A program made the translations under genes and the position numbers. From Pleomorphovibrio marinus (GTDB taxonomy: Bacteria; Bacteroidota; Bacteroidia; Cytophagales; Cyclobacteriaceae): a stretch of 64,000 bases of DNA. The DNA lies in the NCBI RefSeq assembly GCF_003347495.1, contig NZ_QCXY01000001.1, positions 496,001 to 560,000 on the forward strand, written 5' to 3'. The notes under the pieces were generated by a model. The model was not told the DNA's origin. It did no database searches and was given only the letters and a program-made list of their open reading frames with translations. Positions 9,453 through 18,782 of this stretch are shown here, one piece after another (position 1 is the stretch's first letter; every line of letters begins with the position of its first letter).

Positions 9453-10373
9453 TTACCAGACTCCTCTCACCTTCATCTGCAAGGTATATACAGCATCCAT
9501 CGCGGTGATAAACAGGGTTTTTCGGTCTCCTCCTCCAAAACAAACATTTGCGGTCCATTTAGCGTCTATCGGTATGTGGCCGATTTTATTTCCCTTATTG
9601 TTAAAAATAGTTACACCATCACCAGTAAGATATACATTTCCCCTGTTGTCAATGGTCATTCCATCCGAGCCCATGTCGGTAAAAAGTTGCCGATTGGTAA
9701 GATAACCGTCTTCCTCTATATCGTAAACGTAAGTCTTTTTATCCCCAATATCCGCAACATACAGTTTTTTACCGTCAGGTGTACCGACTATGCCATTAGG
9801 TTTGACCAATTTTTCGTCCACTCTGATAAGTTGCAATCCATCTTCGCTCAAATAATAGAGATGTTCTCCATCCTGTTGCATTTCAGGATCTCTATCCCAA
9901 TATTCCCTTTTATAAAGTGGATCAGTGAAATACATATCCCCTTTGGGAGAAACCCATACATCGTTGGGGCCATTTAATTTATTCCCTTTATAGCTTTCCA
10001 CAAGCACTTTGTGGTTGCCCTCATCATCTATGGACCAAAGTTGGTTGTACATATCAGCACAGGAAATTAATTGACCCTTAAGGGTGAAATACAGTCCGTT
10101 GGATCTTCCAGCACCTTCCATAAAGGTACTTACCTCACCGGTTTCGAAATTCCATTTATGTATTTTGTCATTGGGTTGATCCGTAAAAAATATATGCCCG
10201 GGTCGGTTTACTGCAGGTCCCTCCGTGAAACTAAACCCATCAGCCACTTTTTTCACCTCTGCGTTCCGCTGTACCAAACTTTTTTTTACGTCCATTTGAG
10301 CATGAACCCCATTGCTGAAAAGCAGTAGACAGATTGATAATAGGTAAATCGGGTTTAACTTATTTTGAAGCAT
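9453..10373 (-). CDS. SMP-30/gluconolactonase-like beta-propeller, secreted
   Basis: The protein is predicted periplasmic. The ATG at 10373 gives a signal peptide, MLQNKLNPIYLLSICLLLF, ending at HAQ; in-frame ATGs at 10400, 10409 and 10499 are less likely. Repeating propeller blades are visible: FTEGPAVNRPGHIFFTDQPND, GPNDVWVSPKGDMYFTDP, KPNGIVGTPDGKKLYVADIG and DGMTIDNRGNVYL. These are SMP-30/Gluconolactonase/LRE signatures carrying the Glu, Asn and Asp metal ligands. Family members hydrolyse sugar lactones, but the substrate cannot be read from sequence. A decayed relative lies at 49750-50020. Confidence 0.88.
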   Translation of the reverse strand: MLQNKLNPIYLLSICLLLFSNGVHAQMDVKKSLVQRNAEVKKVADGFSFTEGPAVNRPGHIFFTDQPNDKIHKWNFETGEVSTFMEGAGRSNGLYFTLKGQLISCADMYNQLWSIDDEGNHKVLVESYKGNKLNGPNDVWVSPKGDMYFTDPLYKREYWDRDPEMQQDGEHLYYLSEDGLQLIRVDEKLVKPNGIVGTPDGKKLYVADIGDKKTYVYDIEEDGYLTNRQLFTDMGSDGMTIDNRGNVYLTGDGVTIFNNKGNKIGHIPIDAKWTANVCFGGGDRKTLFITAMDAVYTLQMKVRGVW

Positions 10374-10539
10374 TCTATTATTTGGATTATGATTTGACAT
10401 TTTTCGCATTCTGAAATAAAGGTATAGTGTTGAATCATTTGTAACGACTACTTTTCCTTTAAAGTCGAAAATTAAGAAATTTAAAGTGAATTGAACCAAT
10501 TATAATGCAATTATGCTTAATCTCATTGGCTGACTTCGT

Positions 10540-10547
10540 TAATTTTG
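10540..10547 (+). promoter_or_regulatory. Putative -7 promoter box for hemW
   Basis: TAATTTTG fits the Bacteroidota -7 consensus TAnnTTTG and lies 28 bp before the hemW ATG. No convincing -33 TTG was found at the usual distance, so this is a weak call. Confidence 0.35.
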
Positions 10548-10575
10548 GCAATTAAAGACCCCCAAACTCCCTTCT

Positions 10576-11700
10576 ATGGCAGGAATTTACATCCATATTC
10601 CCTTTTGCAAACAAGCCTGTCATTATTGTGATTTTCATTTCTCTACCTCCCTAGACCTGAAAACCAAGCTTATTGATATGCTCAATAAGGAACTCATCAC
10701 CAGGCGGGAGTACTTGGGCCGAGCCGGTATCGTTCGCACCATCTACTTTGGTGGAGGCACCCCCTCCCTTCTCACACCTTTGGAACTTGGGCGAATTATG
10801 GATACCATTACTGAGCAATACCAACTTGACCTTCAAGAAATCACGCTAGAGGCTAATCCGGATGATTTAAACCCCATGTTATTGGCCGCTTATAAGTCCA
10901 TAGGTATTAACAGACTGAGTTTAGGCATTCAAAGCTTTCACGATGAGGTGTTGAGGTTTTACAACAGGGCCCACGATCAATCCCAATCCCTCCGGATAAT
11001 TGAGATGGCAAAGGAAGCTGGCTTCGAAAAACTTTCCATCGACCTCATCTATGGGTACCCATACCCGAACCATAAGCTATGGAAAAAGGATCTGGAAATA
11101 GCCCTATCCAAAAATCCCGGGCACATCAGCAGCTATGCACTAACCCTTGAACCTAAAACCGTGCTGGAAAATTGGGCTAAAAAAGGAGTCTTTTCTCCTG
11201 CCTCCGAGGATTTTGTAGCCGAACAGTACGAGTGGCTGCTTGACCAAACGGAGGCCGAAGGTTACCTGGCTTACGAAATTTCTAACTTTGCAAGACCCAC
11301 AGAGTTGGCTTTGCACAATTCCAATTACTGGAAAGGGGTACCTTACTTGGGAATAGGCCCCAGTGCACACTCCTTTGATGGGCAGCACCGGGGGCACAAT
11401 ATCCCCAACAACCCAAAATATATCAAAGAAATGCAAAAACGCGGCACTGCCCACACCCCTGAAATACTCAGTGCGGAGGAAAGTGCCAATGATTATATCC
11501 TTACTTCCCTCAGGACGATTTGGGGACTGGACAGGGACATTTTTTATGATAAAACAGGACGCGATATTTACCAGGAAAAAATAAAAGAATTGGATTGGCT
11601 AAGCCAGAACCAATGGATCACCATAAAGGATAAAAATATTTATTTGAGCCGAAAAGGGAAGCTCTTGGCAGATGATATTGCCTCCCGCTTGTTTTTTTAA
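10576..11700 (+). CDS. hemW: Radical SAM heme chaperone HemW
   Basis: HemW is related to oxygen-independent coproporphyrinogen oxidase but inserts heme into target proteins. The radical SAM cysteines are Cys11, Cys15 and Cys18 (CKQACHYC), preceded by IYIHIPF. The SAM-binding GGGTPS follows near residue 60. The HNSNYW motif, followed by GVPYLGIGPSAHSF, fits the HNxxYW heme-binding motif of HemW rather than the extra N-terminal motif of true HemN. Length (374) is typical. It is transcribed away from the SMP-30 gene. A DUF721 gene begins 17 bp downstream. Confidence 0.92.
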   Translation: MAGIYIHIPFCKQACHYCDFHFSTSLDLKTKLIDMLNKELITRREYLGRAGIVRTIYFGGGTPSLLTPLELGRIMDTITEQYQLDLQEITLEANPDDLNPMLLAAYKSIGINRLSLGIQSFHDEVLRFYNRAHDQSQSLRIIEMAKEAGFEKLSIDLIYGYPYPNHKLWKKDLEIALSKNPGHISSYALTLEPKTVLENWAKKGVFSPASEDFVAEQYEWLLDQTEAEGYLAYEISNFARPTELALHNSNYWKGVPYLGIGPSAHSFDGQHRGHNIPNNPKYIKEMQKRGTAHTPEILSAEESANDYILTSLRTIWGLDRDIFYDKTGRDIYQEKIKELDWLSQNQWITIKDKNIYLSRKGKLLADDIASRLFF

Positions 11701-11717
11701 TTTTCTATCTTTACAAA

Positions 11718-12032
11718 ATGAAAAAACCCAACAAAGGATCAACCCGAAAAAGCAACATGGCTCCTCTTAAGGATGTGTTTGAAGAGTTACTTGAAACCTA
11801 CAAACTAAAAGATAGGTACAATGAGCAAAAAGTTGTTGCCATGTGGGGAGAAGTTATGGGTAACACCGTTGCCAAGCGAACCGAAAAGCTATTTATCAAA
11901 AAAAAGACCCTTTACGTTCAGCTTAACTCAGGCCCGGTGAAAAAAGAACTGATGATGAACAAATCAAAGGTAATCACCATTATGGCAGATCACTTCGGCG
12001 AAAACACCATTTTGGACATAGTATTTCTCTAG
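11718..12032 (+). CDS. DUF721 (DciA-like) protein
   Basis: This 104-residue protein has the DUF721 pattern: APLKDVFEELLETYKLKDRYNEQKVVAMWGEVMG, with the conserved Trp, then TEKLFIKKKTLYVQLNSGPVKKELMMNKSKVI. DUF721 includes DciA, which helps load the replicative helicase in many bacteria, so a nucleic-acid role is plausible. Function in this organism is inference. Its stop codon overlaps the stop of the convergent DUF4197 gene by 4 bp. Confidence 0.85.
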   Translation: MKKPNKGSTRKSNMAPLKDVFEELLETYKLKDRYNEQKVVAMWGEVMGNTVAKRTEKLFIKKKTLYVQLNSGPVKKELMMNKSKVITIMADHFGENTILDIVFL

Positions 12033-12742
12033 TCTTGGGCTGAAAACACCCTTCTCATGATAGCAGTGGTACGCTCCGCAGGGTTTTCCCTAATTTTTCT
12101 TTCTTCTTCTGCGACAAGGGTAAATAAGCCATCAATAGCCCTGGCGGTAACGTAGGCATTTAAGTCTGGGTCAATTTTTCTGGTAGTAGGAATGGCATTA
12201 TAGGCACTTACTAAGTCCGTATAATGTCTAGTGGCTCCTACCTGGTCCAAGGATTCCTGGATCCTGGGCTGAAACAACGTGACGAGTTGATCGTAGGTGG
12301 TGCGTTGTAAAAACTGTGTAGCCGCATCCTGATCACCCCTAAGTATGGAAAAGGCATCCTGAATGGTGATCTGGCGTATGGCATTGATGAAAATGGGTTT
12401 AGCTTCTTGAGCGGCCCTTTCGGCACCTCGGTTTATTGTCAATAATACCCTGTCCACTTCAGAACCCAACCCAAACTGGCGCATGGTAGATTCCAGTCTC
12501 CTGAGTTCTTCTGGCAACAGTATTCGGATAATTTCATTGCCATAGAATCCATCTTCCTCGGAGGCAAGATCTGCCCCTACGCTGATGCCTTTTACCAGGG
12601 CATCTCTTAATCCATTGCCTACGTCCTCATTGGTGAGGGTGGCCTGGGAGGCGCCCTGCAAAAACCTATTAACATCCGCACTACTGCAGGCTGTTAAGAT
12701 CCATAAGGCGAATAAAATTGTAAACCTGCCTTTAAACTTCAT
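12029..12742 (-). CDS. DUF4197 lipoprotein
   Basis: A 237-residue lipoprotein with signal MKFKGRFTILFALWILTAC and lipid-attachment Cys19. The mature part matches DUF4197: LTNEDVGNGLRDALVKGISVGADLAS, ILLPEELRRLE, then FINAIRQITIQDAFSILRGDQDAATQFL and the final ARAIDGLFTLVAEEERKIREN. Function is unknown. Its start codon is the exact end of a dispersed leader repeat (12743-12886), a feature shared with two unrelated genes in the window. Confidence 0.88.
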   Translation of the reverse strand: MKFKGRFTILFALWILTACSSADVNRFLQGASQATLTNEDVGNGLRDALVKGISVGADLASEEDGFYGNEIIRILLPEELRRLESTMRQFGLGSEVDRVLLTINRGAERAAQEAKPIFINAIRQITIQDAFSILRGDQDAATQFLQRTTYDQLVTLFQPRIQESLDQVGATRHYTDLVSAYNAIPTTRKIDPDLNAYVTARAIDGLFTLVAEEERKIRENPAERTTAIMRRVFSAQD

Positions 12743-12886
12743 GTGTACATATATAATTGTTTCTTATTGGGCAAATAGCCGATCCCTACCTGCCCCGAAC
12801 TCGCTTCGGGGGAATCTCGCTTTGATAACCCCTCCTTGTGAGGTTCTCCTCATGCCTGACTGCCGTCCAGGCAGGCTCTATTTCAT
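12743..12886 (-). repeat. Leader repeat, copy a (upstream of DUF4197)
   Basis: Read on the minus strand, this element starts with ATGAAAT. It contains CCTGCCTGGACGGCAGTCAGG, an imperfect palindrome, then GCGAGATTCCCCCGAA and GTTCGGGGCAGG. It ends ACAATTATATATGTACAC directly on the ATG of the DUF4197 gene. The same modules recur at 33863-34110, 38996-39086 and 52201-52648. The remaining bases to the SpoIIE gene at 12976 show nothing recognisable. Confidence 0.75.
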
Positions 12887-12975
12887 AAGTCAAATCAAAT
12901 GAAAATAAATTAGTTTTACTAGGGTGGCTCATGAATTCTGCCACTATCTATGTATTATTGTGGTAGTTTTTCATT

Positions 12976-15039
12976 ATGTTCAAATTTCCCAACATACACA
13001 TTGGCAAAATCACCATTATCCTAGCAATTTTTTCTTGGATATGCCTCTTATTGGTGGATTCCCTCAGAATATTTGGTGAGGTCAACCAGCTCGATGTAGG
13101 TATTTCCCCCCAACTTACCAATATCCTTGAAATCATTTTCTTCATAATAGTTTATGTCTTTTTCAACGATAATATCAACAAAAAACAAAACAACAGGTTT
13201 TTGAATCTCATTTGGCGTGCGGCCTCTACGGGGCTGGTAGCCTCTGCATTTTTTGTGGCCTCCTACCTCTTTCGGGAAGTACTGATGGCCGATACCAAAC
13301 TGGCCGAGGACGAACAGCTCAAAAACCTGAGTTACCATATCAGCTTTGCCCTTACTTCCATTTTTTTGATATCTACCTCCCTGCTTTGGAAAAACCTCAT
13401 ATTGTACCAAAGAACCAAGAATGTCGTACAACAATGGCAAGCCTTCGAGATCATTTTGTTAATGAGCATGTTCTTCGTGTTATTTATCGAGGGAGGAGAA
13501 ACCAGGTTTGGGCTCGTCGCCGGAATTCTGTTCATCGTAATTTACAGCATAATTTTATCCGTTAACTTAAAATGGATACCCTACCTTACCATCCGGGAAA
13601 AGTGGAAGTCCCTCCTTTTCCTCTTCATAATAATATTTTCTGCGGTAGGTCTGTTTTTCCAGCTTGCAGACCTTCAGCCCACGCAAGACATTAATTTGGT
13701 TTCCAACCTTTTTTTGATGGGCTTGTTTGCCTTTGTTATCATTTACTCCCTTTCCAGCTTCTTGGTGACCCTTTTCAACCTGCCCACTTCCTCCGTATTT
13801 GAACAAAAGCTCGTGGAAGCCATAAGCTTCCAAAAACTCAGCCAGTCTATAAAACCAGGCGAAGATGAGGAAAGGGTTTTGGACATATTGATGGATAGCT
13901 GTATGAGTGCAGCATATGTAGATGCTGCATGGATGGAGCTGCACCTTCCGGATGATGAAATAAAGGTAGCTCATCAACGTTTTATCTCCGACGAGGAAAG
14001 GGGGAATTTGAGAAAAACCCTACTTAATACGGATCCATTTGGTGACTTTTTGAATACCAATTCCCCATCGAATATAGAGTACATTTACGGAAAGTTAAAT
14101 TACGAAGCCTTTGCCTCTATAGTGATTTTTCAACTGAAAGTCCACAAAAAGAGAATTGGCAATATTTTCTTGATCAAGGAGGTAAAAGAGGGGTTCAACA
14201 AGGAGATGATTGACATCATTTCCACCTTTGTAGGACAGGCCTGTATATCGGTGGAAAACTACAGGCTACTGAATGAGGCCCTTAGAAACGAGCGCTATAA
14301 GGAGGAGTTGGAAATTGCCAAAAAGGTACAACAAAGCCTATTGCCTTCTCACCTCCACCATAACGATTGTTTTGAGATTCATGGGTTTTCCGCGGCTGCC
14401 GATGAAGTAGGAGGGGATTATTATGAAACATATGCCTATAATAATCACCAGTTTGCCATGATCATTGGTGATGTTTCCGGTAAAGGAACCTCCGCTGCCT
14501 TTAATATGTCCCAGATGAAGGGAGTGTTCCACAGTCTGGTACAGATCAACCTTTCGCCTAAAGAGTTTTTAGTTAAAGCCAACAAAGCACTGAGTAATTG
14601 TCTAGAAAAGAAAAGTTTCATCACCACCACCTATTACATTCTAGATACAAAGGCTAAAACGATCCAATTTGCTAGGGCAGGGCATTGTCCTACCCTATAT
14701 TTCAACCAGAAAAAAGGGGGGGCTGAGTTTCTGAAAATTACAGGTATGGGCTTGGGGATGGTAAGAAACGACCAATATGAAGAATTCCTGGAGGAGGGGT
14801 ACATTCGGTACGAACCAGGTGACATCCTCCTTATGTACACAGATGGCATCATCGAGGCCAAAAACGAAATAGGGGAGGAATTTGGTTATGAAAGACTAAA
14901 ATCAACCCTAGACGGATGCAGTAGGAACTCCGCAGAAAATATCAAAGAGGAAATCATAGATACCGTTTATTCCTTTGTAGGTAAGGATACCTTACCAGAT
15001 GATGACTATTCACTGATGGTTGTCAAATTCAAGGGATAA
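12976..15039 (+). CDS. Membrane SpoIIE/RsbU-type protein phosphatase
   Basis: This 687-residue PP2C-type phosphatase should dephosphorylate the STAS protein encoded just downstream. About eight transmembrane helices fill residues 1-275. A GAF-like region lies at about 290-440, then a short helix (KEELEIAKKVQQSLLP) leads into the catalytic domain. Metal-binding motifs are visible: DEVGGDYYE, GDVSGKGTSAAF, LLMYTDGIIEA and DDDYSLMVVKF. The membrane part may sense a signal; which one is unknown. It forms a three-gene set with the STAS and HATPase genes (31-bp gap, then an 11-bp overlap). Confidence 0.92.
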   Translation: MFKFPNIHIGKITIILAIFSWICLLLVDSLRIFGEVNQLDVGISPQLTNILEIIFFIIVYVFFNDNINKKQNNRFLNLIWRAASTGLVASAFFVASYLFREVLMADTKLAEDEQLKNLSYHISFALTSIFLISTSLLWKNLILYQRTKNVVQQWQAFEIILLMSMFFVLFIEGGETRFGLVAGILFIVIYSIILSVNLKWIPYLTIREKWKSLLFLFIIIFSAVGLFFQLADLQPTQDINLVSNLFLMGLFAFVIIYSLSSFLVTLFNLPTSSVFEQKLVEAISFQKLSQSIKPGEDEERVLDILMDSCMSAAYVDAAWMELHLPDDEIKVAHQRFISDEERGNLRKTLLNTDPFGDFLNTNSPSNIEYIYGKLNYEAFASIVIFQLKVHKKRIGNIFLIKEVKEGFNKEMIDIISTFVGQACISVENYRLLNEALRNERYKEELEIAKKVQQSLLPSHLHHNDCFEIHGFSAAADEVGGDYYETYAYNNHQFAMIIGDVSGKGTSAAFNMSQMKGVFHSLVQINLSPKEFLVKANKALSNCLEKKSFITTTYYILDTKAKTIQFARAGHCPTLYFNQKKGGAEFLKITGMGLGMVRNDQYEEFLEEGYIRYEPGDILLMYTDGIIEAKNEIGEEFGYERLKSTLDGCSRNSAENIKEEIIDTVYSFVGKDTLPDDDYSLMVVKFKG

Positions 15040-15069
15040 CATTAAGGGCATTAAAGCGTATAAACAATT

Positions 15070-15414
15070 ATGTTAGAAATCACGCAGACCAAGGATGAAG
15101 CTTGCACCATTATCACCTTAAAAGGCGAGGTAGATGCCAGCAACTCCGTGGAGTTAGATGCTGCCATCCAAGAGGCCGTCAAATCCGGAAGCAAGAACAT
15201 TTTAGTGGAAGGAAACGCGTTGGAATACATATCCTCCGCTGGCTTGGGGGTATTCATGTCCTATTTGGAGGATTTTCAGGAGAGCAATATCAGTTTTATT
15301 ATCTTTGGTCTAAGTGAAAAGGTAGGCAACGTTTTTCACATTTTGGGCCTTGATCAACTAATCACATTGGTAGGCAATAAGGAAGAAGCTTTGGCGAGGA
15401 TTTATGAGGCATGA
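15070..15414 (+). CDS. STAS-domain anti-sigma factor antagonist
   Basis: A 114-residue protein of the SpoIIAA/RsbV type. The phosphorylation loop reads LEYISSAGLGVFMSYL, with Ser55/Ser56 as the expected phosphoacceptor. Beginning with LEITQTKDEACTIITLKGEVDA, it spans the whole STAS fold. In partner switching, the unphosphorylated form binds the anti-sigma kinase and releases its target. Its kinase candidate overlaps it by 11 bp and the phosphatase lies upstream, so the circuit is complete here except for the final target. Confidence 0.92.
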   Translation: MLEITQTKDEACTIITLKGEVDASNSVELDAAIQEAVKSGSKNILVEGNALEYISSAGLGVFMSYLEDFQESNISFIIFGLSEKVGNVFHILGLDQLITLVGNKEEALARIYEA

Positions 15415-15820
15415 ACTTAACTTGTCCTGCGAAAAAAGCAGGCTAGCAGACTTAAGGCTGTTTCTTTCCAAGGTTCTTGAACCCGTAGGAATTTCAGAAA
15501 TCGCCAAAAACCAGATTATACTGGCCGTAGAGGAGGTGTGCGCCAACCTAATTATTCATTCCCATGAGTGCAACCCAAAGGACTGTATCCACCTTAAAGT
15601 AATGGTTCATGAACAAAAAATCATTTTTGAAATAGCGGATTCTGGCCTTGCTTTTAACCTTTTAGAATACCAATCGCCTGCACTCTCGGAGGTGGTGAGA
15701 AAAAAAAAGAAAGGCGGACTGGGAATCTTGCTGGTAAGAAAGATCATGGACAAAATCGAATTTGAAAACCGGGAGGACAAAAACATTTGCAGACTAGTTA
15801 AAAGGTTGAATTCCAAATAA
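15404..15820 (+). CDS. RsbW-like ATP-binding anti-sigma/serine kinase
   Basis: A 138-residue HATPase of the anti-sigma regulatory factor family. The N box reads NQIILAVEEVCANLIIHSH, and the later IADSG and GGLGILLVRKIMDKIEF form the rest of the ATP site. Such kinases phosphorylate the STAS partner and sequester a sigma factor or another effector. No sigma factor gene is adjacent, so the effector is not known. The start overlaps the STAS gene, which implies translational coupling. Confidence 0.88.
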   Translation: MRHELNLSCEKSRLADLRLFLSKVLEPVGISEIAKNQIILAVEEVCANLIIHSHECNPKDCIHLKVMVHEQKIIFEIADSGLAFNLLEYQSPALSEVVRKKKKGGLGILLVRKIMDKIEFENREDKNICRLVKRLNSK

Positions 15821-15910
15821 ATGTTAAATGCAGTCGCTAAGTCGTGACTTTTTCCAATTTTATCTTTTAAAATTTGTATCATTGCAGCGATGTTAAAGGT
15901 TGGGACTGAT

Positions 15911-17920
15911 ATGATTGACCTTCGATGGCTTACTCTGTTGTTGGCTTTGGCGTGGGCCTGTTCTCCTAAATTAGCAACGGATAATTCTGAGAAGGGGCCA
16001 AAGATGGAGGCCAGTGATGAGGAGCCTTTTCTTATTAAAATAGCAGGTGAACCTGTATATGCGGAGGAATTTTTATACGTACTTTCAAAAAATGCAAGCT
16101 TTTCCGAGGGGGAAGACTCAAACAAAGAACCGGATATCGATGAAAGTTTTGAACTATTTGTCAATTATAAACTGAAGGTAAAGGAAGCTATTGATAGAGG
16201 GTATCACGAAACAGATGATTTTCAGGAGGAATTCAACAGTTTCAAGGAAGAAATCACCCAACCCTATCTGCTCGAAAACCAAGTGCAGGAGGGGGAAATC
16301 CAAAAAGCATATGCAAGATTGAAAGAAGTGATTAAGGCAAGCCATATTCTTTTGACTTTTCCTCCTGATGCCAGCCATGATGATTCTTTAGCCGTCTTTA
16401 GGATGGCTGAAAAAATCAAGGCCGATGCTGAGTCCGGTGAGGACTTTGCACTACTGGCAATGGAACACTCCCAAGACCCTTCCGTTGTTCAAAATAAGGG
16501 TTCGTTGGGGTATTTTACAGCTATGCAAATGGTATACCCGTTTGAAGCAGCGGCCTATAGCTTGAATATTGGACAAGTATCGGATCCAGTGCTTACCGAT
16601 TTCGGTTATCATATTATTAAACTAGAGGACCGAAAACCCAACCCCGGGGAGGTGCGGGTGAGCCACTTATTGATCCGGGTGGACACCGCCTTAGCAGGCA
16701 GTGAAGAGGGTGCTAAAAGAAAAATTAACGAGATTCACCAAGAATTGAGTAGGCAGCCTGACCAGTGGAAAGAACTGGTACTGAATTTCTCCGAAGATCC
16801 GGGAACCCGTTCAAATGCGGGTCTATTGCCTTGGTTCGGTGTAGGTGCCATTGTGCCGGAATTTGAAAAAACTGCTTTTTCTTTGAGCGCAAAGGGCGAG
16901 ATTTCTCCACCTGTGAAGACAGACTATGGTTATCATCTCATCCGCCTAGAGGAGACAAAACCCGTAGCTCCTTATGAGGAACTTGCCCCATCACTAAAAT
17001 CCCGGGTATTGAGAGACAGCCGTTTTAAGCAAATTCAATCTCAGGTTTTGGCCATGCAAATTGCCAAGTTCAAAGTGGAAGAAAACACTAAATTATATCA
17101 GGAATTAGAAAAACTAGTGATTGACGGTAATTCCCAACTTGACAGTTTGCCTATAGAGAAAAGGGACTGGCTGCTGAAATACAGCGATAAAACCGTAACT
17201 GTGGGCCAATTTTTAGACTACCTTCAGCAAAACCCTCCAAAACCCCTCGATGTACAACAAGGTGTTTCGGCTATTATCGATACCTTTATTGGAGAAAAAC
17301 TCAAGGAGGAAGAAGAGAAAGAATTACTGAGGGAAAATTCCGAGTACAGGTTATTGGTGCAGGAGTTTCGAGAGGGTATCTTGCTGTTCAATTTGATGAA
17401 TGATTTGGTTTGGCAAAAAGCCATGGAAGATAGCGTTGGTTTAGAGAGGTTTTTTGAAGAGAACCGAGAGGATTATCGCTGGGAGGAAAGGGTGGAGACT
17501 CTTATGGTAAAGGTAACGCAGGATAAACCTGAAAAGGTAGAAGCCCTGATCGATTTTCTAAAGGACAAAGACTACCAAAACGGATTAAATATGGAAATAA
17601 AGGAACGATTTTTACAGGATGATCCTTTACTTTTCACGGTGCAAGAAAATAGGGTGGAATGGGAAACCCACCAAATCCTAAAAGATTTAAATATCGACCA
17701 GTCCTTTCATACTATTAATCAGGGGGATGTTTTATACCTTGTTTTGATAGGGGAAAAAGAGCCAGCACGATTTAAAAACCTCAATGAGGTGAGGGGAAGG
17801 GTCATTCAGGACTATCAGAGCTATCTTGAAGAATCCCTAATCGTAGAGTTAAGAGATAAATATAAGATTGAGGTTAATGAAAGAGAAAAAAACAATGCCT
17901 ACCAATTGGCACATCGCTAA
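15911..17920 (+). CDS. Parvulin-type peptidyl-prolyl isomerase lipoprotein, two parvulin domains
   Basis: Parvulin-type isomerases fold proteins in the periplasm. I prefer the ATG at 15911, which directly begins a lipoprotein signal (MIDLRWLTLLLALAWAC); the ATG at 15890 adds seven residues. Two parvulin domains are visible, about residues 140-240 (IKASHILLTFPP to GYHIIKLEDRK) and 245-355 (VRVSHLLIRVD to GYHLIRLEETK). A long acidic helical C-terminal region follows. It is the first of three isomerase-like genes that overlap or nearly overlap, which suggests a shared outer-membrane biogenesis role (inference). Confidence 0.88.
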   Translation: MIDLRWLTLLLALAWACSPKLATDNSEKGPKMEASDEEPFLIKIAGEPVYAEEFLYVLSKNASFSEGEDSNKEPDIDESFELFVNYKLKVKEAIDRGYHETDDFQEEFNSFKEEITQPYLLENQVQEGEIQKAYARLKEVIKASHILLTFPPDASHDDSLAVFRMAEKIKADAESGEDFALLAMEHSQDPSVVQNKGSLGYFTAMQMVYPFEAAAYSLNIGQVSDPVLTDFGYHIIKLEDRKPNPGEVRVSHLLIRVDTALAGSEEGAKRKINEIHQELSRQPDQWKELVLNFSEDPGTRSNAGLLPWFGVGAIVPEFEKTAFSLSAKGEISPPVKTDYGYHLIRLEETKPVAPYEELAPSLKSRVLRDSRFKQIQSQVLAMQIAKFKVEENTKLYQELEKLVIDGNSQLDSLPIEKRDWLLKYSDKTVTVGQFLDYLQQNPPKPLDVQQGVSAIIDTFIGEKLKEEEEKELLRENSEYRLLVQEFREGILLFNLMNDLVWQKAMEDSVGLERFFEENREDYRWEERVETLMVKVTQDKPEKVEALIDFLKDKDYQNGLNMEIKERFLQDDPLLFTVQENRVEWETHQILKDLNIDQSFHTINQGDVLYLVLIGEKEPARFKNLNEVRGRVIQDYQSYLEESLIVELRDKYKIEVNEREKNNAYQLAHR

Positions 17921-18782
17921 GGCATTCCCCCTTTTGATTTGCCTGGGGTTGTTGGCTACTTCTTGTGACTTGTTCAAAATGAAGGGGGATTCAGAAGGGG
18001 AGGATAACCCTGTATTAGCTACGGTAGGCAAAAACAACCTAAAACTTTCGGATATTGAGTTTATCCGTAAAGACAACCAAGGAGAACTTGACAGTACAGA
18101 GTTGGTAAACCGATATCTTCAAAATTGGATTAAGAAGCAGCTCATGATTAGGGAGGCAAGTAAAAACCTAACCATAAATGAAGCTGAAATAGAGCGCAAA
18201 CTATTGGATTACAGATATGCATTGATCGTATATGAGTTTGAAAAGTCCTTTGTGGAGCAAAAACTCGATAAAGAGGTAGGCATAGCGGAAATCGAAGAAT
18301 ATTATGACAAGCACAAGGAAAATTTTTCCTTGAAAGAAATAATTGTAAGAACTAATTTTGTGAAACTTGAGAAAAACCTCCCTCAAAAAAGGCAACTAGA
18401 AAGATTACTAAGAAACCAACGGGATGGTGACAAAAACGAATTAAAGGAATTGGCTTTGAGGTATGCAAATAACTATTATTTAGAGGATGGAAACTGGATA
18501 AAATTCGACGACATTATCCTAAATTCCCCTTTGGCACAAAACCCAAATAAGGTTCAGTTGCTAAAAAATGGCCCCCTCATCAGCGTTGACGATGACAACT
18601 ATACCTATTACTTCAGCATATTAGAGTATAAACTTCAAGATCAAGTGCCACCTTTGGAGTTTGTAAGAGATGAAATTTCAAAAATCATCGTTAACAAAAG
18701 AAGAGTAGCACTTGCAGAACAGTTACACAAGGATGTCTATAATAAGGCATTGGACAATAATGAATTTAGAATTTATGATTAA
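17877..18782 (+). CDS. SurA-like chaperone lipoprotein lacking a clear parvulin domain
   Basis: This roughly 300-residue lipoprotein (lipid Cys in LLATSC) resembles the N-terminal chaperone part of SurA: VLATVGKNNLKLSDIEFI, then VNRYLQNWIKKQLMIREA and a helical core. The central region where a parvulin would sit (EIIVRTNFVKLEKNLPQ) lacks the usual HILI, GG and GYH landmarks, so isomerase activity is doubtful. The start overlaps the upstream gene by 44 bp with ATG at 17877; an in-frame ATG at 17895 is also possible. It lies between two true parvulin genes. Confidence 0.75.
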   Translation: MKEKKTMPTNWHIAKAFPLLICLGLLATSCDLFKMKGDSEGEDNPVLATVGKNNLKLSDIEFIRKDNQGELDSTELVNRYLQNWIKKQLMIREASKNLTINEAEIERKLLDYRYALIVYEFEKSFVEQKLDKEVGIAEIEEYYDKHKENFSLKEIIVRTNFVKLEKNLPQKRQLERLLRNQRDGDKNELKELALRYANNYYLEDGNWIKFDDIILNSPLAQNPNKVQLLKNGPLISVDDDNYTYYFSILEYKLQDQVPPLEFVRDEISKIIVNKRRVALAEQLHKDVYNKALDNNEFRIYD

